Shown here: piece by piece, positions 1-7,930 of the stretch
Layout of the letters: each line of letters opens with the position of its first letter
Numbering within the stretch: position 1 is the first letter of the stretch
Assembly (NCBI RefSeq): GCF_000365305.1
Contig: NZ_CM001841.1
Span: 923,653 to 987,652 of the forward strand
DNA length: 64,000 bases
From: Dickeya dianthicola NCPPB 453
Lineage (GTDB): Bacteria; Pseudomonadota; Gammaproteobacteria; Enterobacterales; Enterobacteriaceae
Direction: 5' to 3'
The notes under the pieces: model-generated
Database searches by the model: none
Seen by the model: only the letters and a program-made list of their open reading frames with translations
Told to the model about the DNA's origin: nothing
Translations under genes and position numbers: made by a program

Positions 1-30
1 TTTCTATCCTCTGTAGCGTAATAAGGCACT

Positions 31-60
31 AACGCTGGCTTCGGTCAGCGTTTTTCTTTT
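31..60 (+). terminator. Intrinsic terminator of a gene left of the window
   Basis: A 7-bp stem (AACGCTG with CAGCGTT) around a TTCGG-containing loop is followed by a T-rich tract. It fits a rho-independent terminator reading rightward, so a plus-strand gene probably ends just outside the window. I see nothing else in 61-182 apart from a G-rich run near 143-155. Confidence 0.55.
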
Positions 61-182
61 CTGAGCTCGTTTTGTATGTATCCCGCTAAACCTAGCCATT
101 CATTTTTAGAGGTCTTTTGGCTCGTTGATGTTACCTAATTGCGGGGGAGGGGGGAACGTGATGCGAACACCCAGAATCCTTC

Positions 183-488
183 TCAAATCCCCCAAAACAT
201 AAGATTAATAGCATCCTTGATCTCATCCGCATAGTCGCCAAGCTCCGCGAGCTCTTCACCAATAACTTCAACGGGAACGCTCGATAGTTCAGTCGTCATC
301 AGCCGATAATCTTCGCCGTCGATCCGGATCTGAGGGAACAGCGTTTTATTCACCTTCTCAGACAGGTGATGCGATTCTATAAGCGGAATGACCATACGCC
401 GCTTTGGTGTCTCGACAATATCGCTTTGCACATCGACAAACATTTTGTAGTGACTGGCTCGTTTGTATTGGTAAACAATGAATTGCAT
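183..488 (-). CDS. ccdB: CcdB-family DNA gyrase poison (toxin)
   Basis: Toxin of the CcdA/CcdB type II pair; family members poison the GyrA subunit of DNA gyrase. From the ATG at 488 the protein is 101 residues, the length of F-plasmid CcdB. It starts [10 protein letters not shown] and ends with the conserved NLMFWGI, where the terminal Trp-Gly-Ile is the part of CcdB that contacts gyrase. A GTG two codons upstream is possible, but the ATG matches the family start. It lies directly behind ccdA with a 2-nt gap, so the two are translationally coupled. No frameshift or missing segment is visible, so the toxin looks intact. It belongs to the older island outside the restriction-modification element. 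Confidence 0.93.
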   Translation of the reverse strand: MQFIVYQYKRASHYKMFVDVQSDIVETPKRRMVIPLIESHHLSEKVNKTLFPQIRIDGEDYRLMTTELSSVPVEVIGEELAELGDYADEIKDAINLMFWGI

Positions 489-490
489 GA

Positions 491-709
491 TCACCAGTTC
501 CTGTTTTCATCAGCAAACGAGCCATTTTGTGCGATAAATCGGGCGACTTCTTCCATCCCTTCGCGGTTTTCCTTCTTCCACTGCTCAGCCTTGATACGGC
601 GGGCTTCTTTGCCAATGGCATCATTCACCAGACCAGAAATATTGACTCCGGCAGCACTCAGAATCTGATAGTTGTCTTTGTCCACGGTAACGCTGACGCG
701 GTGTTTCAT
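491..709 (-). CDS. ccdA: CcdA-family antitoxin
   Basis: Antitoxin that binds CcdB, releases gyrase and represses its own promoter. The 72-residue length equals F-plasmid CcdA. The N-terminal ribbon-helix-helix part ([15 protein letters not shown]) binds DNA; the C-terminal tail ending SFADENRNW is the CcdB-binding segment. An SD-like GGAG lies about 8 nt before the ATG. It is the first gene of the two-gene operon. The match is to the F type throughout, and the gene looks complete. In a chromosomal island the pair may stabilise the island against loss; that role is inferred from context. Confidence 0.93.
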   Translation of the reverse strand: MKHRVSVTVDKDNYQILSAAGVNISGLVNDAIGKEARRIKAEQWKKENREGMEEVARFIAQNGSFADENRNW

Positions 710-738
710 GATAGTGCTCCTCTCTTATGCATACTTTG

Positions 739-767
739 AGTATATACTTCGCGTGGTTGTTCAGCAA
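739..767 (-). promoter_or_regulatory. Predicted ccdAB promoter and operator
   Basis: Reading leftward, a -35-like TTGCTG (762-767) and a -10 TATACT (739-744) are separated by exactly 17 bp and lie about 30 bp before ccdA. The -10 overlaps an 8-bp palindrome GTATATAC (740-747), the sort of site a ribbon-helix-helix CcdA dimer would bind for autorepression. Promoter assignment is from spacing and consensus only. Confidence 0.55.
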
Positions 768-1214
768 TTAGCCAAAATTTAACGCCAACCCCCTCAGCTC
801 CTCAAACGTATAAACCCGAAAAACATGACGATGTCGCGCTTCCAGCGGGATGTGCTGATGGTCAACGATGACGTGTTTGACGCTATTGAACAGCAGCTCA
901 ATAGCCCGCTTTTTCTGTTGATCTGGCACGATGTAGAAAACATAAATCCAGTACTTATTGGTACGAGTCAACAAATGGTTGGTGACCATCGAATGGTAGC
1001 GGGCTTTGGTTTTCAGGCGGCGCTCTGTTTCAATCGCGATGGCAGTTTCATCCGGGAGAGTTATCAACCCATCTGGGCGATGTTTCACCTGATAGTGGAA
1101 ATACCATAGCTTAGCGCCGCTGGTCGATACCGTCAGGTACAGGCCTTGCGAGTCGGTGAACTTGTAAGATTTTGCGAGAGGTTTCGCAGATCGGACTTTG
1201 CTGTCAGTTAACAT
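768..1214 (-). pseudogene. Chimeric scar: integrase N-terminus fused to MobC-like C-terminus
   Basis: The first ~43 residues from the ATG at 1214 (MLTDSKVRSAKPLAKSYKFT...) are the start of a P4-type integrase and align with the intact integrase at 13988-15247 (MPLTDTAIRNAKPLDKPYKL). After about position 1085 the frame continues in an unrelated sequence (LPDETAIAIETERRLKTKAR ... WIYVFYIVPDQQKKRA ... HVFRVYTFEELRGL). This resembles the C-terminus of MobC/replication-relaxation proteins of integrative conjugative elements. The join is in frame, so a 148-residue fusion could be made, but no recombinase core or full MobC remains. It most likely records a deletion that removed everything between int and mobC of an older element. 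The MobC assignment is from recall of the family. Confidence 0.6.
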
Positions 1215-1374
1215 ATGAGGGTCACTCCGTTCGTCGAACTGAATGACCCGCAATCTGACCCTAAATTTTCCGGGCATGACATGAAGAGATAAATCAACGC
1301 GGTTGGATGTCGCGGGGATAATTACTGCGCTGAAATGCAAAAACCACGCCTCGTGGGCGGGTTCTTTAAATGCG

Positions 1375-1393
1375 TGGTGCCGGACTCGGGATC
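1375..1393. repeat. att-like copy of the tRNA-Phe 3' end
   Basis: The 19 bases here differ from the 3' end of tRNA-Phe (15411-15430) by one missing C and one G/A change. It sits just upstream of the integrase-start remnant, as the tRNA sits just upstream of the intact integrase. It is therefore the expected far attachment site of the 1.4-15.4 kb element and, at the same time, the near site of the older island. Confidence 0.65.
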
Positions 1394-1652
1394 ATATCCA
1401 CGATTAACGTACTGTTTTTCTTTGATTTCATTGAAAAAAGTCAGAATCAGCGCCCCCACTAAAGCCCCCATAAAAAATCGCTTTATTTTTGTGATGGTTA
1501 TCACGAAAAGCCGCCTGCGCGATTTATCGCACCGCACGCCTTCACATCAGCAAGTTTAAAAAATCTCCTCATCGTCGCGCCAAAATAGACAAAATCACAA
1601 ATAAATAAATAAACTTAAACAACAACGAACACCTGAACTCAAAAAGAGCCCG
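1394..1652. other. Gene-poor AT-rich spacer at the island end
   Basis: This stretch is rich in A and T near 1555-1640. A 71-residue minus-strand frame (1322-1537) has a hydrophobic run but crosses the att-like repeat and has no recognisable family. I regard it as unsupported. No promoter or terminator was convincing. Confidence 0.4.
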
Positions 1653-2369
1653 TTAATATTCCCATGCTTCAAACGCCAGAGGCATTATATTCAGCAAGTC
1701 CCGCCTCTCACGCCAGTTAGGGATAAATCGATCCATATGCAGACGAAAGCGCTCGTTATGATGACGCTCCAGCAGGTGAACCAGCTCATGTACCAGAATG
1801 TACTCCAGACATTCCGGCGGCTTTTTGACCAGTTCCAGATTGAGCCAGATCCGTTTTGTTGTGGTATTACAGGTGCCCCAAAAGGTTTTCATCTTTTTGA
1901 TGCCCCAAAACGTCGGGGAAACGCTGGTTCTTAACTGCCATTCGGGCAGTAATTTGGCAACCTGCTGTTTCAATTCATGTCGATAAAACTCGCTTAATAC
2001 CAAAACTTTATTGTCATTGCTGGTTCCCGGCTGGACATAAAGCTGGAGTTTATTGTTCCCTGCCACTCTCACTTCATGACGTCCCTGACGCTCAATTACA
2101 AACAGGCGATATTTACGGCCCCAAAGATAGTGGCATTCTCCACTGACCATCTCCCGCTCGGACTGGCGAGGTTGTCTGGCGAAATCCTGCTGCTGTTTTC
2201 TGATCCAGCGAAAACGCGAGGCAACAGCCATCCGAATCGCTGTTTCCGTCATGTGTTCCGGGGCAGAAACGCGGACTTTGCCATCGGGCGGCAGAACGCT
2301 GATATGCAGGTTCTTAATCGCTTTACGATTAACCTGCAAACGTAACGCGCCTATCTGCATGACCGACAT
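1653..2369 (-). CDS. YgjP/SprT-like (DUF45) zinc metallopeptidase of the hsd operon
   Basis: A 238-residue protein of the YgjP-like metallopeptidase family. The zinc motif HELVH is at residues 194-198 with further histidines at 203-204 (HHNERF), matching the HExxH-type centre of the family. The N-terminal part shows the family pattern of small strands and a basic patch (residues 51-75). Its start codon shares one base with the hsdR stop, so it is the last gene of the restriction operon and translationally coupled. Genes of this family recur beside hsdR in type I systems, but their job there is not established; processing or removal of a restriction subunit is only a guess. No signal peptide is seen, so it should act in the cytoplasm. 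Confidence 0.85.
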   Translation of the reverse strand: MSVMQIGALRLQVNRKAIKNLHISVLPPDGKVRVSAPEHMTETAIRMAVASRFRWIRKQQQDFARQPRQSEREMVSGECHYLWGRKYRLFVIERQGRHEVRVAGNNKLQLYVQPGTSNDNKVLVLSEFYRHELKQQVAKLLPEWQLRTSVSPTFWGIKKMKTFWGTCNTTTKRIWLNLELVKKPPECLEYILVHELVHLLERHHNERFRLHMDRFIPNWRERRDLLNIMPLAFEAWEY

Positions 2370-5300
2370 CAGTGGTATTCCTTCTGCTTGCGGGCAAGCG
2401 CTATCACATCTCCAATATTGACGTCATAGCTGGCGGTTTCTTCGCGTAATGCGCAGGCGATTTCTCGCTCCTTAAAACGATCGCCAATCCATTCCGCTTT
2501 TTTGGTGTAGCGGATTGTCGTATCAATGCGGGTTGCCAGAACTTCGTCATGGCCGAAATTATCATAGAACGCGCGTTTCGCCTGTGTGTCCATTGAGTTA
2601 GGGTAGAATGCTCCGGCGGTTTGTGCCGGGTGAATGACTTGCTTACACAAATCACGGATACGCTCCAAATACTGCTGATAATCGAGTGCATTCTGGCGGC
2701 GAAGAGTAATCAGTTCATCCAGCAACAGCGACATGCGCCCGTAATATTTCGGGTTCACCGGATTTTCATCCACGATGGTTTTACGTACGTTGTTTTCGAT
2801 GGTTTCTGCCATTGCATCCTGATTATTGCGAATATCATCCGGCAGGGCGGATAGTGCCGCTGTACCCTTTTCAACAATGAGTTCGATCAGGCTTAGCTCT
2901 TCGAAATCCATCAGCACTTCGCTGCCGTCTGCGCGAACGTACATATCCAGCAGGTGACGCATGGCGGGTTCAAAGCGTTTCATATCCAGCAGATCGCCGC
3001 CGGTTAGTTTAATTTCGTAGCGCAGTTTCTCGAATTCAGCGACTTCGGCGCGAATGCTTTCTGTCTCCTCGGCGGTATAACCCGCTTCCGGCATTTCATT
3101 TGCCAGACTGGCGTAAGTGCGCAGCAGGCGGGCGACATTCTGATAGAATGACAGGCGTAGCGCTTCTTTCTCGCTTAATGCTGTCTGATTTTCTCCCGAC
3201 TCGCCGCAGAAATAATGCTGATAGTCCTGCAAAGTGCGTGGTGCTCTGACGGGTTCACACAGGCTACGAACCACCTCCAGCGCACTGTCGAGATCCAGCT
3301 TCGCCTGTTCCAGACGATTCTTCAGCAGACCATCGACATCTTCCTGATCATAATCGTCGAATGCGCCTGTTGTGTAATCGGTTATCGCTTTATCCAGTGA
3401 GCGGAACAAATCTTTATAATCGATAATATAACCATACTCTTTATCTTCTCCGTCCAGCCGGTTCACCCGGCAAATCGCCTGAAACAGCGTATGATCAGTC
3501 ATGGTTTTATCGATATAGAGATAAGTCGCAGAGGGTGCATCAAAGCCGGTCAGCAGCTTATCCACCACAATGAGCAGGCGCATTTGCCCCGGTTCATTAA
3601 TGAAGCGCTGTTTAACTTCCCGCTCGAATTCGGCGATGCGTCCGGCAACCTTCTCTTCGCTTTGCTCAAAATAGTCGGCCAGCATTTTGCGATAGGTTGA
3701 GAATTTAAATAGCTTCTCGGTCAGGCCCGCACCGGTTTCTTCACCTTTGATACTGGCTGCATCGGGTCGGAAGCTGGTCACAATCGCCACTTTTCCTGCC
3801 AGATCGGTCTGGCTGAACATCTCGTAAACCTTACAGGCCTGATACACGCTGCTGCATACCAGCATGGCGTTACCGCGTCCATCCATCAGGCGTTGGCGGG
3901 TATCCATATCCAGCAGAATATCGTTAACGATCTGCTCCAGCCGCGACTTGCTGGACAGCAGCTTCTGCATTGAACCCCATTTCTGCTTAAGCTGGGTTTT
4001 AGCTAAATTCGACAGACCGCGCGTCTTGGCCTCAAACCAGTCATCGACCTTTTTCTCTGACGTTAGGTACTGATCGATATCGCGGGCCTCATAGCGCAGA
4101 TCTAGCACCACGCCGTCGGCTACCGCTTCATCAAATTTATAGGTATGAATATAAGGGCCGAAAACCTCTACCGACTTCTTCTTATCTTTTTTCATCAGCG
4201 GCGTACCGGTAAAACCGATAAACAGGGCTTCTGGCAGAATGGTGGTCATGGCGTTATGTAACTTGCCGGACTGCGTGCGGTGACACTCATCCACGAAGAC
4301 GAACAGATCGCCTTTGGCGTGGAACGTTTTCGTCAGGGATTGCTGCAATTCGGTGATAAAGGCGTCGGTTGCCGCACTGTCTTCTGCTTCACTGCGACGA
4401 CCGAACTTATGCACCAGCGAACAGATGAGCCACGGGTTAGGATGATTGAGCGTCGCGATAAGATCGTTGCCGCTGGAGGTACGATAAATCTCTTCATCCA
4501 CGCCCATAAACACGCTTTCTATCTGTTCATCCAGTTCAGTACGGTCGGTCACAATCAGCACACGTGAATTTGGCACGTTTTCACGGATCCACTTCGCCAG
4601 CCAGACCATCGTCAGGCTTTTACCCGAGCCCTGCGTGTGCCAGATAATCCCACCTTCACGACGGGCAATATGCTGTTTAGCCGCTTCGACGCCAAAGAAC
4701 TGATTATGGCGACAGAGTTTTTTCACCCCAACGTCAAAGGCCATGTAGTTATGGACGATATCCAGCAGTCTTGATTTGTTGCAAAGGCGGCTTAAATGGA
4801 AGTCGAGCTTATGCGTGTATGCGCCGGTATTCTCTTCTTTCCACTCCAGATAATATTTTTCCGGCGTTTCGATGGTGCCGTAGCGCAGCCCCTGCGTATC
4901 GTTACCCGCCATCACCAGTTGCATGGTGGTAAAGAAATTGCGGATAAAGGTTTTCTTTTGATTATCGAGATTCTGCCGGATGCCTTCGCTGACGTGGACT
5001 GACGAGCGTTTAAGTTCAATCACGCCCAGCGCGATGCCGTTAACGTACAGCACCAGATCCGGACGCTTGCTGTATTCGCCTTTTACCGTCACCTCGTCGG
5101 CGATGGCGAAATCATTGGCTTCAGGATGCGCCCAGTCAATCAGCCACACGGTCTGATTCTGCTCGCCCGCGCCTTCCTTTTCCTTTACGCCGTAACGCAG
5201 CAGGCGATAGACCTCTTTATTGGCGTAATACAGCTTCTTGCCTTCGCCCAGCGCGGCGGCGGAATCCAGTTGCCGAAGCACGCGAGTGATCAGCGTATCG

Positions 5301-5464
5301 CTGACCCCGCGCCGTTTCAGCCACGAGCTCAGTATGTCCGTGTCGATATTGCTGTCCCCGGCATACCCGGCGCTCCGGCTCAGATAGCGGTACTCTAAAT
5401 CCTGAACGAAAAACTGAATCAAACGCTGCTGTGTGGCGCGTTCGCGCTGGCCTATGGTGCTCAA
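2369..5464 (-). CDS. hsdR: Type I restriction enzyme, R (translocase/nuclease) subunit
   Basis: ATP-driven DNA translocase and endonuclease that joins HsdM/HsdS to cut unmodified DNA far from the recognition site. The 1031-residue length is typical. In order: PD-(D/E)xK nuclease (D136, E150-x-K152 in VIELK), Walker A HTQGSGKS near 276-283, DECH box at 392-395, motif III TGTP at 419-422, and a helicase second half with DKLLTGFDAP. The start is a TTG at 5464 preceded by GGAG at good spacing; no better start lies upstream because a 142-bp hairpin-flanked insert begins there. It follows darG, not hsdS, so restriction and the DarTG pair share one transcript. All motifs are intact. Confidence 0.95.
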   Translation of the reverse strand: MSTIGQRERATQQRLIQFFVQDLEYRYLSRSAGYAGDSNIDTDILSSWLKRRGVSDTLITRVLRQLDSAAALGEGKKLYYANKEVYRLLRYGVKEKEGAGEQNQTVWLIDWAHPEANDFAIADEVTVKGEYSKRPDLVLYVNGIALGVIELKRSSVHVSEGIRQNLDNQKKTFIRNFFTTMQLVMAGNDTQGLRYGTIETPEKYYLEWKEENTGAYTHKLDFHLSRLCNKSRLLDIVHNYMAFDVGVKKLCRHNQFFGVEAAKQHIARREGGIIWHTQGSGKSLTMVWLAKWIRENVPNSRVLIVTDRTELDEQIESVFMGVDEEIYRTSSGNDLIATLNHPNPWLICSLVHKFGRRSEAEDSAATDAFITELQQSLTKTFHAKGDLFVFVDECHRTQSGKLHNAMTTILPEALFIGFTGTPLMKKDKKKSVEVFGPYIHTYKFDEAVADGVVLDLRYEARDIDQYLTSEKKVDDWFEAKTRGLSNLAKTQLKQKWGSMQKLLSSKSRLEQIVNDILLDMDTRQRLMDGRGNAMLVCSSVYQACKVYEMFSQTDLAGKVAIVTSFRPDAASIKGEETGAGLTEKLFKFSTYRKMLADYFEQSEEKVAGRIAEFEREVKQRFINEPGQMRLLIVVDKLLTGFDAPSATYLYIDKTMTDHTLFQAICRVNRLDGEDKEYGYIIDYKDLFRSLDKAITDYTTGAFDDYDQEDVDGLLKNRLEQAKLDLDSALEVVRSLCEPVRAPRTLQDYQHYFCGESGENQTALSEKEALRLSFYQNVARLLRTYASLANEMPEAGYTAEETESIRAEVAEFEKLRYEIKLTGGDLLDMKRFEPAMRHLLDMYVRADGSEVLMDFEELSLIELIVEKGTAALSALPDDIRNNQDAMAETIENNVRKTIVDENPVNPKYYGRMSLLLDELITLRRQNALDYQQYLERIRDLCKQVIHPAQTAGAFYPNSMDTQAKRAFYDNFGHDEVLATRIDTTIRYTKKAEWIGDRFKEREIACALREETASYDVNIGDVIALARKQKEYH

Positions 5465-5480
5465 AAGGCACTCTCCTTCG

Positions 5481-5622
5481 AGCCTGTCCCACCAGGCTAT
5501 TTTATTTGCCAGACTGGACTTGGGCAGTGCTCAAAATCCTCACGTACTGCGTGTACGCTCCAGTTTTTCCGCGCTGTCCGCATCCAGTCTGACTGCAACA
5601 ATTACGCCTGCTGGGACAGGCT
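5481..5622. repeat. 142-bp inverted-repeat-flanked element between darG and hsdR
   Basis: The ends, AGCCTGTCCCACCAGGCT (5481-5498) and GCCTGCTGGGACAGGCT (5606-5622), are inverted copies with one mismatch over 17 bp. Each end is also a small hairpin by itself. The middle contains a further short inverted repeat (CGTAC...GTACG, near 5551-5563). There is no open frame and no clear target duplication. It begins within 6 bp of the darG stop and ends 17 bp before the hsdR start, so it sits inside the operon. It resembles MITE-like intergenic repeats of enterobacteria, but I cannot name a family. Confidence 0.6.
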
Positions 5623-5627
5623 AATGT

Positions 5628-6695
5628 TCAGCAATGGAACTCCATGACACGGTTTATGGCAAATTGCAGATTTTTGTCGTCAAAGAGCTTCATCTTACGG
5701 CTGGCCCAGCGTTCACCGGCAGGCCACTGGTGTAGCCCCTCTTTCACGGAATCCAGCGTGGGCTGGCACTCTCCTCGGGTCAGCAGCCAGTCAACGGTCG
5801 CCAGCAGCTCCAGACCAAACGGCGATTCAAAGCCGTCAATCAACTGGCTGACCTGCTCAAGCGCCGGTAGCCACGCTTTGGCCTCGTTATTCAGCCAGAG
5901 ATTAATGTGTTCTTTTTCCCGATCGTTAAACCAGATCACGTCCAGCGGCTGGCTGTCCGGGATGCGTTTCTCGGCCTTCAGATAGGTGCCGTCCAGCGCG
6001 TTAAGCAGATGGTTCAGGTTGGGGGCATACGGGCCATAATTGTGTGCCTCAAACCGCAGTTTTAGCACGTCCTCCTGCTGGTGCTGTTCAATGGCGCGTT
6101 GTAACAGCCATGCCAGCTTCTGGATTTCCAGCAGGCTGCACTCCATGCCCAGCACCCAGTAGCGGCGCACCAGTTCAGCGATCATCGCTCTGGCGGGGGT
6201 GAGCTTTTTTACGCCGGTACTCTTGGCGACGTTTTGGTATTTTTCGGTAGGCTCATAAATCAGGATTTCCGTGTCCTGAAGGTCGCCCAGCGCAGATTCA
6301 ATCCGCGCCTGCACGTCCGACCAGTTCAGGCCGCCGTTTCCCGCCCCCAGCGGAGGAATGGCGATGGACTGCACTTTCTCTTCGATCAAAAAGCGACGTA
6401 AGTCCTGTAAGCCGTCTTCAATCCACTCCATGCGAGAGTCGGCGCGCCAGTGCTGCTTGGTGGGGAAGTTGACAATCCAGCGCGGCCCCATCAGCTCGTC
6501 GGTTTCAGTGATAAACATTTTGCCAGTCGTCACCTGCTTTTGTTTACAGGCGAGTGCATAGGCTTTCATATTATCGGGGAAGCGCTCTTTGAACATCAGC
6601 GCGATGCCTTTACCCATGACACCGACGGTATTCACCGTATTCACCAGTGCTTCCACGGGCGCGTCCAGTAAATTGCCTTGTGTATATGTCATCAT
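5628..6695 (-). CDS. darG: DarG macrodomain antitoxin (DNA ADP-ribosylglycohydrolase)
   Basis: Antitoxin of the DarTG pair: the macrodomain removes ADP-ribose from thymidine in DNA, and the C-terminal part binds DarT directly. The macrodomain covers about residues 1-155 of the ~355-residue protein, with family motifs [17 protein letters not shown] (ligand loop) and [11 protein letters not shown]. The C-terminal domain, from about [17 protein letters not shown] to the end, is the DarT-inhibiting part. The start is the ATGATG at 6695/6692, which overlaps the darT stop; a longer frame to 6791 lies inside darT and is not needed. It lies between darT and hsdR, separated from hsdR by the 142-bp inverted-repeat element. 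Confidence 0.92.
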   Translation of the reverse strand: MMTYTQGNLLDAPVEALVNTVNTVGVMGKGIALMFKERFPDNMKAYALACKQKQVTTGKMFITETDELMGPRWIVNFPTKQHWRADSRMEWIEDGLQDLRRFLIEEKVQSIAIPPLGAGNGGLNWSDVQARIESALGDLQDTEILIYEPTEKYQNVAKSTGVKKLTPARAMIAELVRRYWVLGMECSLLEIQKLAWLLQRAIEQHQQEDVLKLRFEAHNYGPYAPNLNHLLNALDGTYLKAEKRIPDSQPLDVIWFNDREKEHINLWLNNEAKAWLPALEQVSQLIDGFESPFGLELLATVDWLLTRGECQPTLDSVKEGLHQWPAGERWASRKMKLFDDKNLQFAINRVMEFHC

Positions 6696-7348
6696 GAGAA
6701 GTACCACCCGGCCCGTGCGTGAACGGGCATTGTCAGATTGCGTTGCGACAGCCATTGCTCTAATTGTAACCTGACGCCATCGTTGTAACAAATCATCCCG
6801 ACCAGCAGCGTGATGGGGCAGTGCTGCCAGATTAACGCCTCGGCCTGATAGCGTTCAAACTTGGCAAGATCGTCCTGATCGCGACGGAAATCCCGCGCCT
6901 GTAAAATGGGCCAGTCGATCCGGTGCAGATTGTTTAGATCGGTATAGTAATTCGCCAGATTATAGTAGGCGTGGCTGTCGGTAAACACGAAGGGGACGTT
7001 TTGTATCGCCACATGTCGCAGGCTGCTGACCAGAATGACGATTTCTTCGTTGGGACGTTGCTTAATGCCGCCGCGCCCACTGTGGATATTCATCAGCATC
7101 GGTGAGAAGGGGGTAAAGTAAAACGGCACATAGTCATGCAGCGTCCCACCCGTCCCGGCAGTCACCGGATGCCCGGCGCGTTTGTCGATAAGCTCCGGGT
7201 TGCCGATATTGATCCAGTTTGCGGCCTGCACCGGGCTGTTGCCGCAGTGCAGGCCGTTATCCAGTATCCACGGGATATTGTCCCGATGGACAATGCGCCA
7301 GATAAGGGCCTTTTCCGGGTTGAGATTGGCGCTGTAGTCATAGGCCAC
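6692..7348 (-). CDS. darT: DarT DNA ADP-ribosyltransferase toxin (DUF4433)
   Basis: Toxin that transfers ADP-ribose from NAD+ to thymidine in single-stranded DNA, blocking replication; DarTG pairs can act as phage defence. The 218-residue protein has the DarT signatures: [17 protein letters not shown] (20-35, NAD-binding entry), LIDKRAGHP (R57), [13 protein letters not shown] (73-85) and the catalytic glutamate in RYQAEALIW (E170). By memory it is nearly identical in sequence to the enteropathogenic E. coli DarT. The start is GTG at 7348, 2 nt after the previous gene, with GGGAG before it. Nothing is missing, so it should be active and must be held by DarG. Confidence 0.93.
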   Translation of the reverse strand: MAYDYSANLNPEKALIWRIVHRDNIPWILDNGLHCGNSPVQAANWINIGNPELIDKRAGHPVTAGTGGTLHDYVPFYFTPFSPMLMNIHSGRGGIKQRPNEEIVILVSSLRHVAIQNVPFVFTDSHAYYNLANYYTDLNNLHRIDWPILQARDFRRDQDDLAKFERYQAEALIWQHCPITLLVGMICYNDGVRLQLEQWLSQRNLTMPVHARAGWYFS

Positions 7349-7350
7349 AA

Positions 7351-7926
7351 TCAGGCTCCCGGGAACATGCGAGAATTGATGTTGACATGCATATCGAGCC
7401 TATACTTTTGCTTCAAGGCGTTAACAACGGTTTCTGTTGCTGCATCTGGAACATAGATGCTATGAAAATTGTTCGCAGTTACAGTGGCTGGAGATAGGCA
7501 CTCAGCCATACAAACACACTTGCAATTATCATTACCATATTCACGGCGGTTCATTGTTTCCCAGTCAATGGTAGCCATACCTGTTTCATAATCAAGCAAA
7601 GTAATCGCTGAACCAGATAACGGATGTCTGGGAATGACTGACCAGCTATTCGTCTGCGCATAGCTTCGACGGACAGCAATGAGGATGAACGTCTTATCTG
7701 GATTATTACGATGAACCCTGCCATCAAAGGGGTTTCGGGCGAAAAAATGGAAAGGAACATACTCTTCCAATCGTAAAGCACGGCGTGAAGCTATGATTTC
7801 AGGATCGGCAACATCTGAAAAACCACGCAAGAGGCTGCGAGATTTTAGCCCTCCAGAGAAAATGTCTTCCAGATTGTTAAGATCTGTTAAGTGATAAAGA
7901 AACTGCTGTGTGCGAATATCTGGCAT
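7351..7926 (-). CDS. Second DarT-like ADP-ribosyltransferase (DUF4433 family)
   Basis: A 191-residue protein with the DarT fold signature but very different from its neighbour. Seen features: FLYHLTDLNNLEDIFSGGL (9-27) matches the YHFTHIDNL-type NAD-binding motif, ASRRAL (47-52) fits the conserved arginine, YVPFHFFARNPF (56-67) fits the Y-P-F-Y-F segment, and CMAECLSP (139-146) places a glutamate at E142 where DarT has its catalytic QAE. It starts 4 nt after hsdS and ends 2 nt before darT. GC is lower than in hsdM/hsdR. Thymidine in DNA is the family target of DarT1/DarT2-type enzymes; the base it modifies is unknown. No second DarG is present. Confidence 0.8.
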   Translation of the reverse strand: MPDIRTQQFLYHLTDLNNLEDIFSGGLKSRSLLRGFSDVADPEIIASRRALRLEEYVPFHFFARNPFDGRVHRNNPDKTFILIAVRRSYAQTNSWSVIPRHPLSGSAITLLDYETGMATIDWETMNRREYGNDNCKCVCMAECLSPATVTANNFHSIYVPDAATETVVNALKQKYRLDMHVNINSRMFPGA

Positions 7927-7930
7927 AGGT

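Noticed and set aside
1322..1537. 71-residue minus-strand frame with a hydrophobic stretch
   Set aside because: It crosses the att-like repeat and has no family or convincing start signal.
5217..5492. 91-residue minus-strand frame over the hsdR start
   Set aside because: Another frame of the hsdR 5' region running into the inverted-repeat element; hsdR has a good SD and TTG start.
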